Assembly (NCBI RefSeq): GCF_900109745.1
Contig: NZ_FOAV01000006.1
Location: 186,001 to 250,000 of the forward strand
Direction: 5' to 3'
DNA: 64,000 bases
DNA from: Roseateles sp. YR242
GTDB taxonomy: Bacteria > Pseudomonadota > Gammaproteobacteria > Burkholderiales > Burkholderiaceae_C
The notes below the pieces were generated by a model. The model had not been told where the DNA came from. It saw only the letters and a list, made by a program, of their open reading frames with translations, and ran no database searches. Within the stretch, counting starts at the first letter, position 1; every line of letters begins with the position of its first letter. The translations under genes and the position numbers were made by a program. Of the stretch, positions 1-11,900 are shown piece after piece.

Positions 1-1277
1 AGCCGCAAATCGACAAGCTGCGCAAGGGCGTGGACATCCTCGTGGCCACCCCCGGCCGCCTGCTCGATCACGCTCAGCAAGGCACGCTGGACCTCTCGCA
101 CGTCGAAATTCTCGTGCTGGACGAAGCCGACCGCATGCTGGACATGGGCTTCATCCATGACATCAAGAAGGTGCTGGCCCTGCTGCCGAAGAAGAAGCAG
201 AGCCTGCTGTTCTCGGCCACCTTCAGCGACGAGATCAAGGCCCTGGCCGACCGCCTGCTGGACAAGCCGGGCCTGATCGAAGTGGCGCGTCGCAACGCCA
301 CGGCCGACACCATCGCGCAGAAGATCCACCCGGTGGACCGCGACAAGAAGAAGGAACTGCTGGCGCACCTGATCCGCCAGCATGACTGGCACCAGGTGCT
401 GGTCTTCACCCGCATGAAGCACGGCGCGAACCGCCTGGCCGAGTTCCTGGACAAGCAGGGCATCACCGCCATGGCCATCCACGGCAACAAGAGCCAGGGT
501 GCACGCACCAAGGCGCTGGCCGAGTTCAAGAGTGGCGACCTGCAAGTGCTGGTGGCCACCGACATCGCGGCCCGTGGCATCGACATCGACCAACTGCCCC
601 ACGTCGTCAACTACGAGTTGCCCAACGTCGCGGAAGACTACGTGCACCGTATCGGGCGTACCGGCCGTGCTGGCGCGCAGGGTGAAGCCCTGTCGCTGGT
701 GTGCGTGGACGAAGAAGGTTTCCTGCGCGACATCCAGAAGCTGATCAAGCGCGAAATTCCGCGTGAGGTGGTGCCGGGCTTCGAACCGGACCCGAACGCC
801 AAGCCGGAACCCATCGTGATGGGCCGTATGGTGCTCAACGGTGGCGTCGGCAGGTCCGGCGGCTCGCCACGTCCGAGCGGTGGTGGCGGTGGCCAACGTC
901 GCGGCGGTGGTGGCGGTGGTGGTCGCGAAGGCGGCCGGGCCGGTGCGGCGGGCGGCCAGGGCCGCTCGGGCGGCGGTCAAGGTGGTCAAAGTGGTCAAAG
1001 TGGTCAAGGCGGTCGTCCGCAGGCACAGGGCCAGGGTCACGGCGCTGGCAATGGCGGCGGCCAAGGTCGCGCTGGTGGTCAGGGCGGTCGTCCGGCGGGT
1101 GGTGGTGGCGGTGCGCCGTCGGGCCGCTCCGGTGGTGGCCATCAAGGCCAATCCCGCAGCCAGGGGCAAGGGCAAGGCCAGGGACAGCAACGCCAAGGCG
1201 ATCGCCGTCCCTCGTCGGGCAACGGTGGTGGCCGTCCGGCCGGTGGCGCGTTGACGCGCCCCAAGCCGTCCAACTGA
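1..1277 (+). CDS. rhlE: DEAD-box ATP-dependent RNA helicase, RhlE type (5' end missing)
   Basis: The reading frame is already open at the window edge (first full codon at position 3), so Q motif and Walker A lie outside. About 424 residues are visible. Core motifs appear in order: TPGRLLD (Ib), DEAD followed by RMLDMGF (II), SAT (III), VLVFTR (IV), [10 protein letters not shown] (V) and HRIGRTGR (VI). From about base 840 to the stop, the protein is a long Gly/Arg/Gln-rich tail of RGG-like repeats, partly encoded by short in-frame DNA repeats. Such tails bind RNA non-specifically in RhlE helicases of cold- and ribosome-assembly type. The family unwinds short RNA duplexes during rRNA maturation and mRNA turnover. 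RhlE is favoured over DbpA or SrmB by motif II context and tail; the exact paralogue is inferred. Confidence 0.9.
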   Translation, partial: PQIDKLRKGVDILVATPGRLLDHAQQGTLDLSHVEILVLDEADRMLDMGFIHDIKKVLALLPKKKQSLLFSATFSDEIKALADRLLDKPGLIEVARRNATADTIAQKIHPVDRDKKKELLAHLIRQHDWHQVLVFTRMKHGANRLAEFLDKQGITAMAIHGNKSQGARTKALAEFKSGDLQVLVATDIAARGIDIDQLPHVVNYELPNVAEDYVHRIGRTGRAGAQGEALSLVCVDEEGFLRDIQKLIKREIPREVVPGFEPDPNAKPEPIVMGRMVLNGGVGRSGGSPRPSGGGGGQRRGGGGGGGREGGRAGAAGGQGRSGGGQGGQSGQSGQGGRPQAQGQGHGAGNGGGQGRAGGQGGRPAGGGGGAPSGRSGGGHQGQSRSQGQGQGQGQQRQGDRRPSSGNGGGRPAGGALTRPKPSN

Positions 1278-1326
1278 TCCAGGGCATCTCCGGGCCGACG
1301 GAGCGCGGCATACTTTTGGCCAAGCC

Positions 1327-3306
1327 ATGAAGACCGCGCCCATCGTCCCGGCCCGCGTTGATTTCCCCGACGCGGCCCCACCAGACCCGGCCCTCCCAGA
1401 TACGGCCCTCACACAGGCGCCCGATTCTGGCGACGCCCAGCACGCCCGTGCCAGCGCCTTCGCGCAGGCCGGGCATGTTTTTTTGCGCGGTAACGCGTTG
1501 CCTGGCCGCTGGGCGGGGCGCCCTCGCTTTGTGGTGCTGGAGACCGGCTTCGGGCTGGGCAACAACTTCCTGGCCACCTGGGCCGCGTGGCGGCACGATC
1601 CTCAACGCTGTGAGCGGCTGATCTTCGTCAGCATCGAGAAGCACCCGCTGCGCCGCGACGATCTGGTTCAGGCTCACGCGCAGTCGCCGGAACCCCGACT
1701 CGCCCGGGCCCTGATCGATGCCTGGCCTGCGCTCACCCCCAACCTCCATACCCTGGACTTCGAGGACGGCCGCGTCCGGCTGATGCTGGCCTTGGGGGAT
1801 GCACGAGATTGGCTGCCGGCCCTGGTCGCGCAGGCCGATGCGTTCTACCTCGACGGCTCCCCAGCGGCAGCGAATCCCGAGCTGTGGGAGTCCGGTCTGT
1901 TCAAGCAGATCGCTCGCCTGGCCGCACCGGGTGCCACGGCCTCGACCTGGTGTCTGGCGCGCCCGGTGCACGACGCGCTGGCCGCTGTGGGCTTCCGCGT
2001 CGAGAAACGCCCGGCCGCCCTTGGCACCCGGGAGATGATCACGGCCTTCTTCGAGCCGCGCCATCGCCCTCCCCCTGCACCCGGCCGCATCGCCGCGGGC
2101 GCCAGCACGCGTCAGGTGCTGGTGGTGGGAGCTGGGCTGGCCGGCGCCGCTTGCGCGCGCGCGCTCAGCCGCCGTGGCTTGGACTGCACTGTGCTGGAAG
2201 CAGGCACGGCCCCCGCCGGACAGGCCTCGGGCAATCCGGGCGGGCTTTTCCACGGCACGCTGCATGTGGACGATGGCCCTCATGCACGGTTCAACCGGAC
2301 AGCCGCCCTGGCCACCGAACGGGAGCTGCGGCGCATGGGCCCTGCCCTGCCATGGCTGCAATGGGGGCTGTTGCGTGTCGAGCAGGCCGAGGGGCATCTG
2401 TCCATGCAGGCGTTGCTGGCCACCACGGGTTTGCCGGCCGATTACGTGCAGGCGCTCGATGCCGCCGAGGCCAGCCAACGAGCCGGGCTCTCGCTGAGCC
2501 AACCAGCGTGGTTCTTCCCAGGTGGCGGTGCCGTGTCACCAGCGGCCCTGATCAACACCTGGCTGCAGGAAGCGGGCATCGTGCCCCACACCTCGGCAAG
2601 TGTCGCCAGCTTGCGCCGCAGCGGTGAGCGTTGGCAGGCTTGCGATGAGGCCGGCGGGGTGATCGCGGAAGCTGATGCCGTGGTGCTGGCGGCTGGCACC
2701 GCCAACGTCGCGCTCAGCGCGCCATGGTTGGCGGGCCCGCCATGGCCGTGGATCTCGCAGCGCGGCCAGTTGAGCGTGCTGACACCAGGGCAGGCCTCGG
2801 CCCTACCACGGTTGCCGGTGGCGGGCACCGGCTACGCGGTGGGCATGCCTGACGGCCGCTTGTGTTTTGGCGCAACAGCCGACGTGGGCGATACCGACCC
2901 CACGTTGCGTGTGCAAGACCAGACGCAGAATCTGCAGCGGCTGGCGCAGTTGCTGCCTTCACTGCAAGTCTGCGGCGCTTCCCCAGCGGATGCTGAGGCG
3001 CACACACGACTCGCCTTGAGCGGCCGTGTGGGCTGGCGCAGCCTCGTCCCGGACCGCCTTCCGGTGGTGGGCCCGCTGCCCAGCGCGATGCCGTTGCAGC
3101 GTGCCGAGCAGGCCCGCTTCTGGCCTCGCCACCCGGGCCTGCTGATCTGCGGCGGCCTGGCGTCCAGAGGCATTACGTGGGCCACACTGTGCGGGGACCT
3201 GGTCGCCGCTCAGATCACGGGTGAGCCACTGCCGCTGGAAGCCGACCTGGTGGACGCGCTGGACCCCGCACGCTTCGGTGCCAAGCAGCGCCGCGCATTG
3301 ACCTGA
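1327..3306 (+). CDS. mnmC: Bifunctional tRNA wobble-uridine modification protein MnmC
   Basis: The 659-residue protein matches the usual MnmC length. The N-terminal MnmD methyltransferase half (about residues 1-250) shows the SAM motif ETGFGLGNNF and a YLDGSPAAANPELW stretch carrying the expected catalytic Asp, although the usual DGFAP is DGSPA here. The C-terminal half (from about residue 260) is a DAO-type FAD oxidoreductase beginning VLVVGAGLAGAACARAL. The oxidoreductase domain removes the carboxymethyl group from cmnm5(s2)U34 and the methyltransferase makes mnm5(s2)U34 in tRNAs for Lys, Glu, Gln, Leu and Arg. The start ATG lies 49 bp after the helicase stop. The gene could be cotranscribed with the helicase, but no promoter was identified. 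Confidence 0.93.
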   Translation: MKTAPIVPARVDFPDAAPPDPALPDTALTQAPDSGDAQHARASAFAQAGHVFLRGNALPGRWAGRPRFVVLETGFGLGNNFLATWAAWRHDPQRCERLIFVSIEKHPLRRDDLVQAHAQSPEPRLARALIDAWPALTPNLHTLDFEDGRVRLMLALGDARDWLPALVAQADAFYLDGSPAAANPELWESGLFKQIARLAAPGATASTWCLARPVHDALAAVGFRVEKRPAALGTREMITAFFEPRHRPPPAPGRIAAGASTRQVLVVGAGLAGAACARALSRRGLDCTVLEAGTAPAGQASGNPGGLFHGTLHVDDGPHARFNRTAALATERELRRMGPALPWLQWGLLRVEQAEGHLSMQALLATTGLPADYVQALDAAEASQRAGLSLSQPAWFFPGGGAVSPAALINTWLQEAGIVPHTSASVASLRRSGERWQACDEAGGVIAEADAVVLAAGTANVALSAPWLAGPPWPWISQRGQLSVLTPGQASALPRLPVAGTGYAVGMPDGRLCFGATADVGDTDPTLRVQDQTQNLQRLAQLLPSLQVCGASPADAEAHTRLALSGRVGWRSLVPDRLPVVGPLPSAMPLQRAEQARFWPRHPGLLICGGLASRGITWATLCGDLVAAQITGEPLPLEADLVDALDPARFGAKQRRALT

Positions 3307-3357
3307 CACACGCTGAGAAGCATCCGGCGCCCAGCCGAGCTCCTCAATCGACGCCGA

Positions 3358-3702
3358 TCAAGACGACACGGCGCGCGCGGGCTGACCCGCGTCAGCGGGG
3401 TACACCATCGCACTGCTGACGGTGCGCGACACCAGCAGCGGGATGATGGTGCCGAAGCCCAGCCGCTGGAAATGCTCGGTGGCGCGATGCGCGTCGAGTC
3501 CGGCCGCATCGGTGTACTGCTCCAGGATGACGAAACGATCCGGGTCCTGCGGCGAGCGGAAATAGTCGTAGGAGCGATTGGCCGGCTCCTGGCGCGTGGC
3601 TTCGGTGAGCTGTGCCAGCAGCGCGCTGACCTGATCGCCAAAGCCCGGCTTGACGTGATAGTAGGCAATGACCTGAAGGTACGGCGCGGATGAATCGGAC
3701 AT
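3358..3702 (-). CDS. Putative antibiotic-biosynthesis monooxygenase (ABM fold) family protein
   Basis: A 114-residue protein with the ferredoxin-like ABM pattern: a first strand YLQVIAYYHVKPGF, then RSYDYFRSP and RFVILEQYTD, and a His-containing helix (DAHRATEHFQRLG). The family includes quinol monooxygenases (YgiN-like), heme-degrading enzymes and many uncharacterised dimeric proteins, so the substrate cannot be named. The ATG at 3702 was chosen because GGAG sits about seven bases upstream; the open frame continues 56 codons further without family-like sequence. It converges with mnmC and is divergent from the chemoreceptor gene, so it is probably monocistronic. Confidence 0.75.
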   Translation of the reverse strand: MSDSSAPYLQVIAYYHVKPGFGDQVSALLAQLTEATRQEPANRSYDYFRSPQDPDRFVILEQYTDAAGLDAHRATEHFQRLGFGTIIPLLVSRTVSSAMVYPADAGQPARAVSS

Positions 3703-3868
3703 GAAGACTCCGTGGGTGATCAAGAAAGAAATGGCCCCACGCATTCTGACTGCCGATTCGTGAAATTGTTGGCTCAAGTCTTGGGCTGCGCTGCCGATAT
3801 CGCCCGAAGATGCCCCGCGTTGGGGCGCCACACATCGCTCGCCTCGGAATAGGGAAGCAGGGACTGTC

Positions 3869-5422
3869 ATGATCCAAAACGTTGCTGGCCGCTCGATCGG
3901 CCAACGCCTGGGCCTGGTGCTGGGGCTGGTGCTGTTGATTTCCTTCGTCGGGTCCGGCCTCAGTTACCTCGCCCTGAAACGCGTTGCCGAGGAGACCAGC
4001 CAGATGTTCAACGAGGACCTGGTGGCCGAACGCGCCGCCGGTGACTGGTTCCGCAACATCACCAATGGCGTGAACCGCACCACCGCCATCGCCATCAGCG
4101 CCGACACCAGCCTGGGCGGGTTCTTCGCCAGCAGCGTGGCCGAATCCACCAAGCAGGCCGGCGAGCTGCAAAAGAAGCTGGACGGCTTCATGACCACGCC
4201 AAAGGAGCGCGAACTCTTCGACCAGCTGGGCGAAGCCCGAAAGGCCTATCTCAGCAGCCGTGACGCCGTGATGGCCGCCAAGAAGGATAGCGAAGCCGAC
4301 AAGGCGCGCCAGATCTTCGACCAGCAGTTCCAGCCCGCCGCCGCCAGGTTTCAGGAAGCCATTCAGGCCATCGTGCAACATCAACGCAGCACCCTGGACG
4401 AGTCGGCCAGGCAGGTGGAGGCGTCCAACGGGAACGCCCGCACCACGCTGCTGGTGTTCTCGCTGATCGCGCTGGCCCTGGGTGTCTGGTTCGCCGTGAG
4501 CCTGACCCGTTCCATCACCGGCCCGCTGCGCAGCGCTGCCGGCGTGGCCGATGCCATCGCCCATTTCGACCTCAGCCGCGAGGTGCCGCGCGGTGGCGCC
4601 GATGAGACCGGTCAGTTGCTGGGTTCGTTGAGTGGCATGCAGGAACAGCTGCTCAAGCTGATCGGTGATGTGCGGGGCTCCGCCGAGAACATCGGCACCG
4701 CCAGTGCCGAGATTGCCGTGGGCAACCACGACCTGAGCGCCCGCACCGAGCAGACCGCGTCCAATCTGCAACAGGTCGCGGCCTCCATGACGCAGCTCAC
4801 CGGCACCGTTCGCCAGACCGCCGACAGTGCGATGACAGCCAACCAGCTCTCCAGCTCCGCTGCGGAGACCGCTCAACGGGGTGGCGCAGTGATGGGTGAA
4901 ATGGTCTCCACCATGGGTGCCATTTCGGAAAGCTCACGCAAGATCGCCGACATCATCGGTGTCATCGACAGCATCGCCTTCCAGACCAATATCCTCGCCC
5001 TGAACGCAGCGGTGGAAGCGGCCCGTGCCGGCGAGCAGGGCCGTGGCTTTGCCGTGGTGGCCAGCGAGGTGCGCTCACTGGCACAGCGCAGTGCGGAAGC
5101 CGCCAAGGAGATCAAGTCCCTCATCGGCGCCAGCGTGGAGCGGGTGGAAACTGGATCCCGCCTGGTGTCGGATGCCGGGGGCACCATGACCGACATCGTC
5201 GCCAGTGTCCAGCGCGTGGCCGACATCATCGGCGAGATCAGCGCTGCGGCCCGCGAGCAGAGCGACGGCATCAACCAGGTGAATGCCGCCGTCGGCCATC
5301 TGGACCAGATGACGCAGCAGAACGCGGCGCTGGTGGAAGAGTCCGCTGCCGCTGCCGAGAGCCTGAAGGAACAGTCACAGCGCCTGGCAGGCGCCATCTC
5401 GGTGTTCCGGCTCAGAAGGTGA
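3869..5422 (+). CDS. Methyl-accepting chemotaxis protein (Tsr/Tar-like topology)
   Basis: A 517-residue chemoreceptor with a first membrane segment at about residues 14-36, a periplasmic helical domain of four-helix-bundle (4HB_MCP) type up to about residue 190, a second membrane segment at about 190-212, a HAMP linker, and the cytoplasmic signalling domain. The kinase-control hairpin tip contains [20 protein letters not shown] followed by the highly conserved [10 protein letters not shown]. It would bind a periplasmic ligand and control CheA through CheW. There is no C-terminal NWETF-type pentapeptide (it ends in Arg-Arg), so adaptation enzymes must be recruited otherwise. No che genes are nearby, so it is an orphan receptor. 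Its stop overlaps the end of convergent rpiA by 11 bp. Confidence 0.92.
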   Translation: MIQNVAGRSIGQRLGLVLGLVLLISFVGSGLSYLALKRVAEETSQMFNEDLVAERAAGDWFRNITNGVNRTTAIAISADTSLGGFFASSVAESTKQAGELQKKLDGFMTTPKERELFDQLGEARKAYLSSRDAVMAAKKDSEADKARQIFDQQFQPAAARFQEAIQAIVQHQRSTLDESARQVEASNGNARTTLLVFSLIALALGVWFAVSLTRSITGPLRSAAGVADAIAHFDLSREVPRGGADETGQLLGSLSGMQEQLLKLIGDVRGSAENIGTASAEIAVGNHDLSARTEQTASNLQQVAASMTQLTGTVRQTADSAMTANQLSSSAAETAQRGGAVMGEMVSTMGAISESSRKIADIIGVIDSIAFQTNILALNAAVEAARAGEQGRGFAVVASEVRSLAQRSAEAAKEIKSLIGASVERVETGSRLVSDAGGTMTDIVASVQRVADIIGEISAAAREQSDGINQVNAAVGHLDQMTQQNAALVEESAAAAESLKEQSQRLAGAISVFRLRR

Positions 5423-6083
5423 GTGTCTTCACGCCTTGAGCGGTGCCCAGCAGGCACACCGCCGCCTTGTTGCGGGCGAAGACACCCACGGTGACCACTC
5501 CGGGCCACTGAGTCACGTCAGCCTCGAAGGCCGCCGGATCGGTGATCTGCAGGCCCCGCACATCCAGGATGTGGCAGCTGTTGTCCGTCACGCAGCCCGC
5601 ACGCAGGGTGGCCTGCGCGCCCATGGCGGCAAAGCGGCGGGTGATCTGGGCGGCGGCCATGGGAATGACCTCCACCGGAAGCGGGAACTGGCCCAGCGTC
5701 TGCACCAACTTGCTTTCGTCGGCAATGCAAATGAAGCGCTCGGCCAGGTCGGCCACGATCTTCTCGCGCGTCAGTGCGGCACCGCCGCCCTTGACCATGT
5801 GGCCCCCGTGATCGATCTCGTCCGCACCATCGATGTAGACCTGCAGCGATTCCACTTCGGACGCTTCCAGCACCGGGATACCCAGCGCCTTCATGCGCTC
5901 GGTGCTGCGCACCGAGCTGGAGACCGCACCCGAGATGCGCATCTGGCTGGCGGCCAGCGCGTCAATGAACTTGTCCACGGTGGAACCCGTGCCCACGCCC
6001 ACCACGGTGTCCGGCGTCACATATTGCAAGGCGGCTTGGCCAACCAGGGTCTTCAATTCGTCTTGGGTCATGGGAGCACTCAT
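5412..6083 (-). CDS. rpiA: Ribose-5-phosphate isomerase A
   Basis: A protein of about 223 residues with the RpiA signatures [13 protein letters not shown] (phosphate loop), DGADEID and [12 protein letters not shown] (catalytic Asp/Lys region). It interconverts ribose-5-phosphate and ribulose-5-phosphate in the non-oxidative pentose phosphate pathway. Three in-frame starts exist close together (TTG 6092, ATG 6083, ATG 6071) and none has a clear Shine-Dalgarno sequence; ATG 6083 is a compromise. It converges with the chemoreceptor gene, with an 11-bp overlap of 3' ends. Confidence 0.95.
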   Translation of the reverse strand: MSAPMTQDELKTLVGQAALQYVTPDTVVGVGTGSTVDKFIDALAASQMRISGAVSSSVRSTERMKALGIPVLEASEVESLQVYIDGADEIDHGGHMVKGGGAALTREKIVADLAERFICIADESKLVQTLGQFPLPVEVIPMAAAQITRRFAAMGAQATLRAGCVTDNSCHILDVRGLQITDPAAFEADVTQWPGVVTVGVFARNKAAVCLLGTAQGVKTLTF

Positions 6084-6159
6084 GGGGGACAACGGGGGGA
6101 ACAGGGGAAGGGATGGAAACCGGGATTATCGCGCCCGGCCCCGGCCACCGGAAAGCGCT

Positions 6160-6576
6160 TCAGACCACGCCGATCCAACGCCCGCAGATGATCACCGCGA
6201 GCCAGATCCCCAGCGACAGCCAGCACTGTGCGCGCGCCATCCGGTCATGGCGGGAGACGCCACCGCGCCAGTGAAACCAGGCGGCATTCGCGCCCGCCAG
6301 CAGGATCAGCACCATCTTGAGGCGAAAGGCCCCGTTGATCCACAGCTCCCAAGGCTGCGTGGCAAACATGCAGGCGCCCGTCACCAGGCAGACCGCAAAG
6401 CCGGCCAGGGCCAGGGGGACTGCCAGCCGCACCACATCCTTGGCGTCCAGCTCACGCCGCCACCCCAACACGCGAAGATCGCAGACCAGCAGCCCGCCGA
6501 AGAGCGCGCCCAGGCCCATCAGGTGAAGGGCCTCAAGCGCCGGATAGACCCAGGGGTGGGAGAACAACGAGTTCAA
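6160..6576 (-). CDS. Small four-helix integral membrane protein, function unknown
   Basis: A 138-residue hydrophobic protein with about four predicted membrane spans: around LEALHLMGLGALFGGLLVCDLRVL, the LAVPLALAGFAVCLVTGACMF stretch, MVLILLAGANAAWFHW, and LSLGIWLAVIICGRW. A conserved-looking LHLMGLGALFGG motif with a membrane-embedded His resembles the DUF6644/DUF2214-type membrane families, some of which may bind heme. The only plausible start is TTG at 6576, so the N terminus is uncertain. It lies 27 bp after aroG on the same strand and may be read from the same transcript. Confidence 0.6.
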   Translation of the reverse strand: MNSLFSHPWVYPALEALHLMGLGALFGGLLVCDLRVLGWRRELDAKDVVRLAVPLALAGFAVCLVTGACMFATQPWELWINGAFRLKMVLILLAGANAAWFHWRGGVSRHDRMARAQCWLSLGIWLAVIICGRWIGVV

Positions 6577-6603
6577 GGACGCTGGGGATCAAACGTTCGT
6601 CGC

Positions 6604-7737
6604 TCAGTTCGCAGCACGTTCCCGGCGCTGGCGCACGGCCGCCGCCAATTCGCGCAGCAACGGCTCGGTCTGGCTCCAGCCCAGGCAGGCGTCGGTGATG
6701 GAGACACCGGGCAGCAGGTCGGCCTTGGTCTGGCCGGGCAGCAGGTCCTGGCGGCCTGGCTGCAGGTGGGATTCCACCATCACCCCCGCAACGCGGCGGT
6801 CACCACCGGCGATCTGGCCAGCCACATCGCGGCCCACGTCGATCTGGCGTTCGAATTTCTTGGAGGAATTCGCGTGCGAGAAATCGATCATCAGTTCCTG
6901 ACGCAGGCCGGCCGCCTTGAGCGCCTCAGCGGCGGACTGCACCGAGGCCGCGTCGTAGTTGGGGGCCTTGCCGCCGCGCAGGATCAGATGGCAGTCGTCA
7001 TTGCCACGGGTTTCAAAGATGGCGGCCAGACCCATCTTGGTCATGCCCATGAACGCATGGCTGGCCTGGGCGGCCAGCACGGCATCGGCAGCAATCTTCA
7101 CCGAGCCGTCCGTGCCGTTCTTGAACCCGACCGGGCAGGACAGGCCGGACGCCAGTTGGCGATGGCTCTGGCTCTCCGTGGTGCGGGCGCCGATGGCCCC
7201 CCAGGCGATCAGGTCGGAAATGTATTGCGGCGACAGCAGGTCCAGGAATTCCGTGCCGGCGGGCAGGCCCAGCGCGGTCACGTCCAGCAGCAGCTGGCGG
7301 GCCAGGCGCAGGCCCTCGTTCATGTGGAAGCTGCCGTCCAGGTGCGGGTCGTTGATGTAGCCCTTCCAGCCGACGGTGGTGCGGGGCTTCTCGAAGTACA
7401 CGCGCATGACGATCAGCAGGTCCTGCCGGAGTTCGTCGCGCAGGTCTTTCAGCAAGCGCGCATAGTCGATGGCCTGGCCATGGTCATGGATGGAGCAGGG
7501 GCCGACGATGCACAGCAGGCGGTCATCCCGCCCGTGCAGCACGGCGCTGATCTCCTGGCGGGCAGACTCGACGATCCGCAGCGACGGCTCCGGCAGCGGC
7601 AACTGGTCCAGCAGCAGCGCGGGAGAGATCAAGGGGCGGACGGCATCGATACGGGTGTCGTCCGTGCGGGTGGCATCACGGGTACTGTCGGCGGTGCCAA
7701 CTTCCCGGTCATGCTGCGGGTGGTCGAGGTTGTTCAT
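6604..7737 (-). CDS. aroG: 3-deoxy-7-phosphoheptulonate synthase (class I DAHP synthase)
   Basis: A 377-residue class I (AroF/G/H-type) enzyme that condenses phosphoenolpyruvate with erythrose-4-phosphate, the first step of the shikimate pathway. Visible signatures include CIVGPCSIHD (metal-binding Cys), RVYFEKPRTTVGWKG (PEP binding), GARTTESQSHR, GFKNGTDG, RGG and DFSHANS. Compared with the usual 350 residues, it has about 25 extra N-terminal residues rich in Asp/Thr. Which aromatic amino acid inhibits it cannot be read confidently from sequence. The start at 7737 faces pyrD, so the 177-bp spacer should hold two divergent promoters. Confidence 0.93.
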   Translation of the reverse strand: MNNLDHPQHDREVGTADSTRDATRTDDTRIDAVRPLISPALLLDQLPLPEPSLRIVESARQEISAVLHGRDDRLLCIVGPCSIHDHGQAIDYARLLKDLRDELRQDLLIVMRVYFEKPRTTVGWKGYINDPHLDGSFHMNEGLRLARQLLLDVTALGLPAGTEFLDLLSPQYISDLIAWGAIGARTTESQSHRQLASGLSCPVGFKNGTDGSVKIAADAVLAAQASHAFMGMTKMGLAAIFETRGNDDCHLILRGGKAPNYDAASVQSAAEALKAAGLRQELMIDFSHANSSKKFERQIDVGRDVAGQIAGGDRRVAGVMVESHLQPGRQDLLPGQTKADLLPGVSITDACLGWSQTEPLLRELAAAVRQRRERAAN

Positions 7738-7914
7738 GGCGGGTGGCTGTGTAGGGGCCGAAACTGATGGCGATTATCGACCTACGCAAGCCCCCACGCT
7801 TCAACATTCCCCCTGAAGGGGGACGCCTGCGCTGCAGACGGGCCCTTGGCATGCACGCGGCACCTCCCGGGGGCCTGCCGGGGGCCTGCCGGAGGCCTCC
7901 AATAGAATCGCGGC

Positions 7915-8955
<1,041 letters not shown>

Positions 8956-8988
8956 GAAGCCTCGGCATAACGCCTGCGACGGGCCGGA

Positions 8989-11900
8989 TCAAGCGGACGA
9001 TCCGCTGTCCCCAAAGGCCTGCGCCGCAGGCACCTGGAGTTCGACTTCGGTGCCACCGCCGGGCAGGCCGTTGATGGTGAGGGTGCCACCGATCTGTGCC
9101 GCCCGTTCCCGCATGCCGACCAGCCCGTAGTGGCCCGCCCGCGTCCCGGCTGCGAGGACATCGAGATCAATGCCCGGCCCCTTGTCGCGTATGCGCAGCA
9201 CGAATCGATGCCGCCGGTACTGCAACTGCACGTGCACCTTGCTGCCCTCCCCGTGGATCACGGCGTTGAGCAGCGCCTCCCGGCCGATCAGATAGATCCG
9301 GTCGCGGGAGCGCGGACGCAAGGGCCGCACCCGCCCGATCTCCTCCACTTCCACCTCGGCAGTGCCCGTCAATTGCGCCGCAGCCAATTCAAAGGCTTCG
9401 CGCAGGCTGATCGCCTCCGAATCCGCGCCGCGTAGATCACGCACCCGGTCGCGCGCCTCGCCGAGCAACTGGTCAGCACGATCCAGCTGGGCTTCGATGG
9501 ACCCGCGCGTGCCACTTTGAACCGGCAACTCGCTCGCCACCGCCTGAAACCCCAGGATCACGCCTTGCATGCTCTGCAGTAGCGTGTCGTGCAGCTCACG
9601 CGCGATGCGTTCACGTTCTGCCGCGATCTCGCGTGTGCGCGCCTGTTCGCGGGCCCGCAGCACCCCCACACGCAGCCGGTGCAGCCACCAGAGGAAGCCC
9701 AGCACCAAGGCCAGGCCCAGCAGGCGGAACCCCAGCATCTGGTACCAGGCTGGCGTGATCTCCAGCACCAGGGCGGTGGGCTCATCCGCCCATTGGCCCG
9801 CTTCATTGCTGGCCTGGACCTCGAAGCGATGGCGGCCCGGCGGCAGTTGGGTGTAGTAGGCGGTGCGGCGGCTTCCCGCCTCCTGCCATTCACTGTCCAC
9901 GCCGGTGACGCGATATCTGAATTGCACACGGTCCGCAACGGACAGGGCCGCCGCCGCGTAGCTGAACTCGATCTGGCCAGGATTGGCGGACAGCCGCACC
10001 TCGCCCGCCGTCGAGGATGTGACCTCACCATCACTGCGGACCGCCCGGATAAGCGCCACGGGCGGCCTGGACACCGCCTGGCGGGCATTGGGGTCGGTCC
10101 AGAACACGCCCACGTTGGTGGACACCCAAAGACGGCCAGCGGCATCCTCGGTCAGGGTGGGCGCGTAAAGCCGGTCGTTGGCGCCGTGCAGTCCATCGCG
10201 GTGATCAAACACCTCGGGCGCCACCGTCTCGCCGTTCAATCCGGCCTGCAGCCGGTCTGCGGACAGGTGAAAGACCTTGTTCAGGCCGTACAGCCAGAGA
10301 TCACCCTGCGCGGTCTCGACGATGCCGGTGATCGCCTTGAGGACGTCGCCCCTGCTCTTCAGCGGATGGAACTCGTCGCCGACAAAGGCACCCACCCCGG
10401 TGCGGCCGCCGATCCACATCCGTGGTCCGCGTGCATAAGCCACCCACGCCTGGGCCATGGTGGCCACATACGCGTCGGATTTGATCTGGCGGAAGACACC
10501 GCCTTTGAGCACATGGGGACCCTGGCGCTCGTTGCTGGCAAACCAGAGTTGGCCCTGCGAGTCGCGGGCCATGACGTAACGTCCATCGCTGGGCGGTGCC
10601 TCGGGGCCCTCCGGCAGAGACAGTTGGCCGTCCTGAAGCCGCAGCAGCTGAATGCCGGCCTGCAGCCACACCGCGCCCGTCCCATCCTCGGCAATCTCAT
10701 GGATGCGCCCACGCCAGGACAGGTCCGGCGTGGTCACGGGCACAAAGTCCCGGCCCGGGTCCTTGCGCCAGAGCGACCGATGGGTGGAGACCCACAGCCC
10801 GCCGTTCGCCGCGGGTCGCAGGGCTGTGACGTCCTTGATCCGGGGAATGGCGGTCACCTGCTGCTGGACCAGATGCAGCAGGCTGCCGTCGCTGGGGCCT
10901 AGCCACAGGCTCCCATCGGGATCCGGCCTGAAGTTGGCGGCCAGGTGGTAGGGCGGAAAGCGCGCCGGCATGAATCGCGGCACGCGAAAGCGCTCCAGTC
11001 CCGTGGCGGTTCCCACCCAGATGTTCCCGGCAGCGTCCTCCGCGATGGTGTTGACGGACAGGGACGACAGCCCCTGCTCGCGCGACATCGAATCGGCCTG
11101 CAGGGCCGCCACGCCGCCGGGCTCGAGAATCGTCCGCCAGTCAGCGGCATGCTGGAGGCCTTTGGGCGAGGCGATCCAGAACCCACCCCGGCGGTCGAAA
11201 AACATGCCCTGGTAGGGCGAATGGGTCAGGACACGCCGGGCTGCGGGGCGGCCGTCCTTCATGCTCACCACGGACAAGCCCTGGGCGCTGGCGCACCACA
11301 GCGCGCCATCGGGCGCAAAGGCAAAACGCTCGCAGGAGGGCAGCGCCAGACGCTCAAACACCCGCGCCCCAGGCGGCAACCGGAACAGCACGCCCTGGGC
11401 GGAGATCCAGATCGCGCCATGGGCATCCAGCACCGGTCGGGAGCTCGTCCGTGTGCCCTTCGGGATGCCCCATGCGTCACCAATAGCCTCCACCTTGAGC
11501 CCATCCAACCGGAAGATGCCCCCTTCCTTGACGTACCAGCCGATGCCCGCCGGATCAAAGACGAACCGGGTCCACCACCCGACGCCATCCTTGTCCTCGA
11601 CTGCTTCGGTACGCCCCTGCCAATCCCGCATCAGGCGCAGGGTGTCCGCGTGGATGTAGTAGACCGCGCCCGACGGGCTCACCTGCCCCAGCACGTCGGC
11701 ATAACGCACGAAGGGCTCACCGGCGGCGCCCTTGCGGAAGACGTGGAACTCGACCCCATCGAAGATTTGGTTCCCCACGGTGGTCCGGATCCTCAGCATG
11801 CCGTTGGGCACCGGGGTGATCGAAAACACCTCGGCGGCCAACCCGTCCTTCTCCCCCCAGACGGTGTGCTCGTAGTCCGCCAGCATGAGCGCGGGTGCGC

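Noticed and set aside
835-2502. 555-codon minus-strand open frame across the rhlE tail and mnmC
   Set aside because: It is antisense to two supported genes; the His/Arg/Gly composition reflects the Gly-rich tail read backwards.
3703-3870. 56-codon upstream extension of the ABM protein
   Set aside because: ATG 3702 has a good ribosome site and gives the normal domain length; the extension overlaps the chemoreceptor start.
7800-7914. Riboswitch or leader peptide before pyrD
   Set aside because: Only short GGGGGCCTGCC direct repeats and GC hairpins were seen; no conserved aptamer pattern or convincing leader frame.
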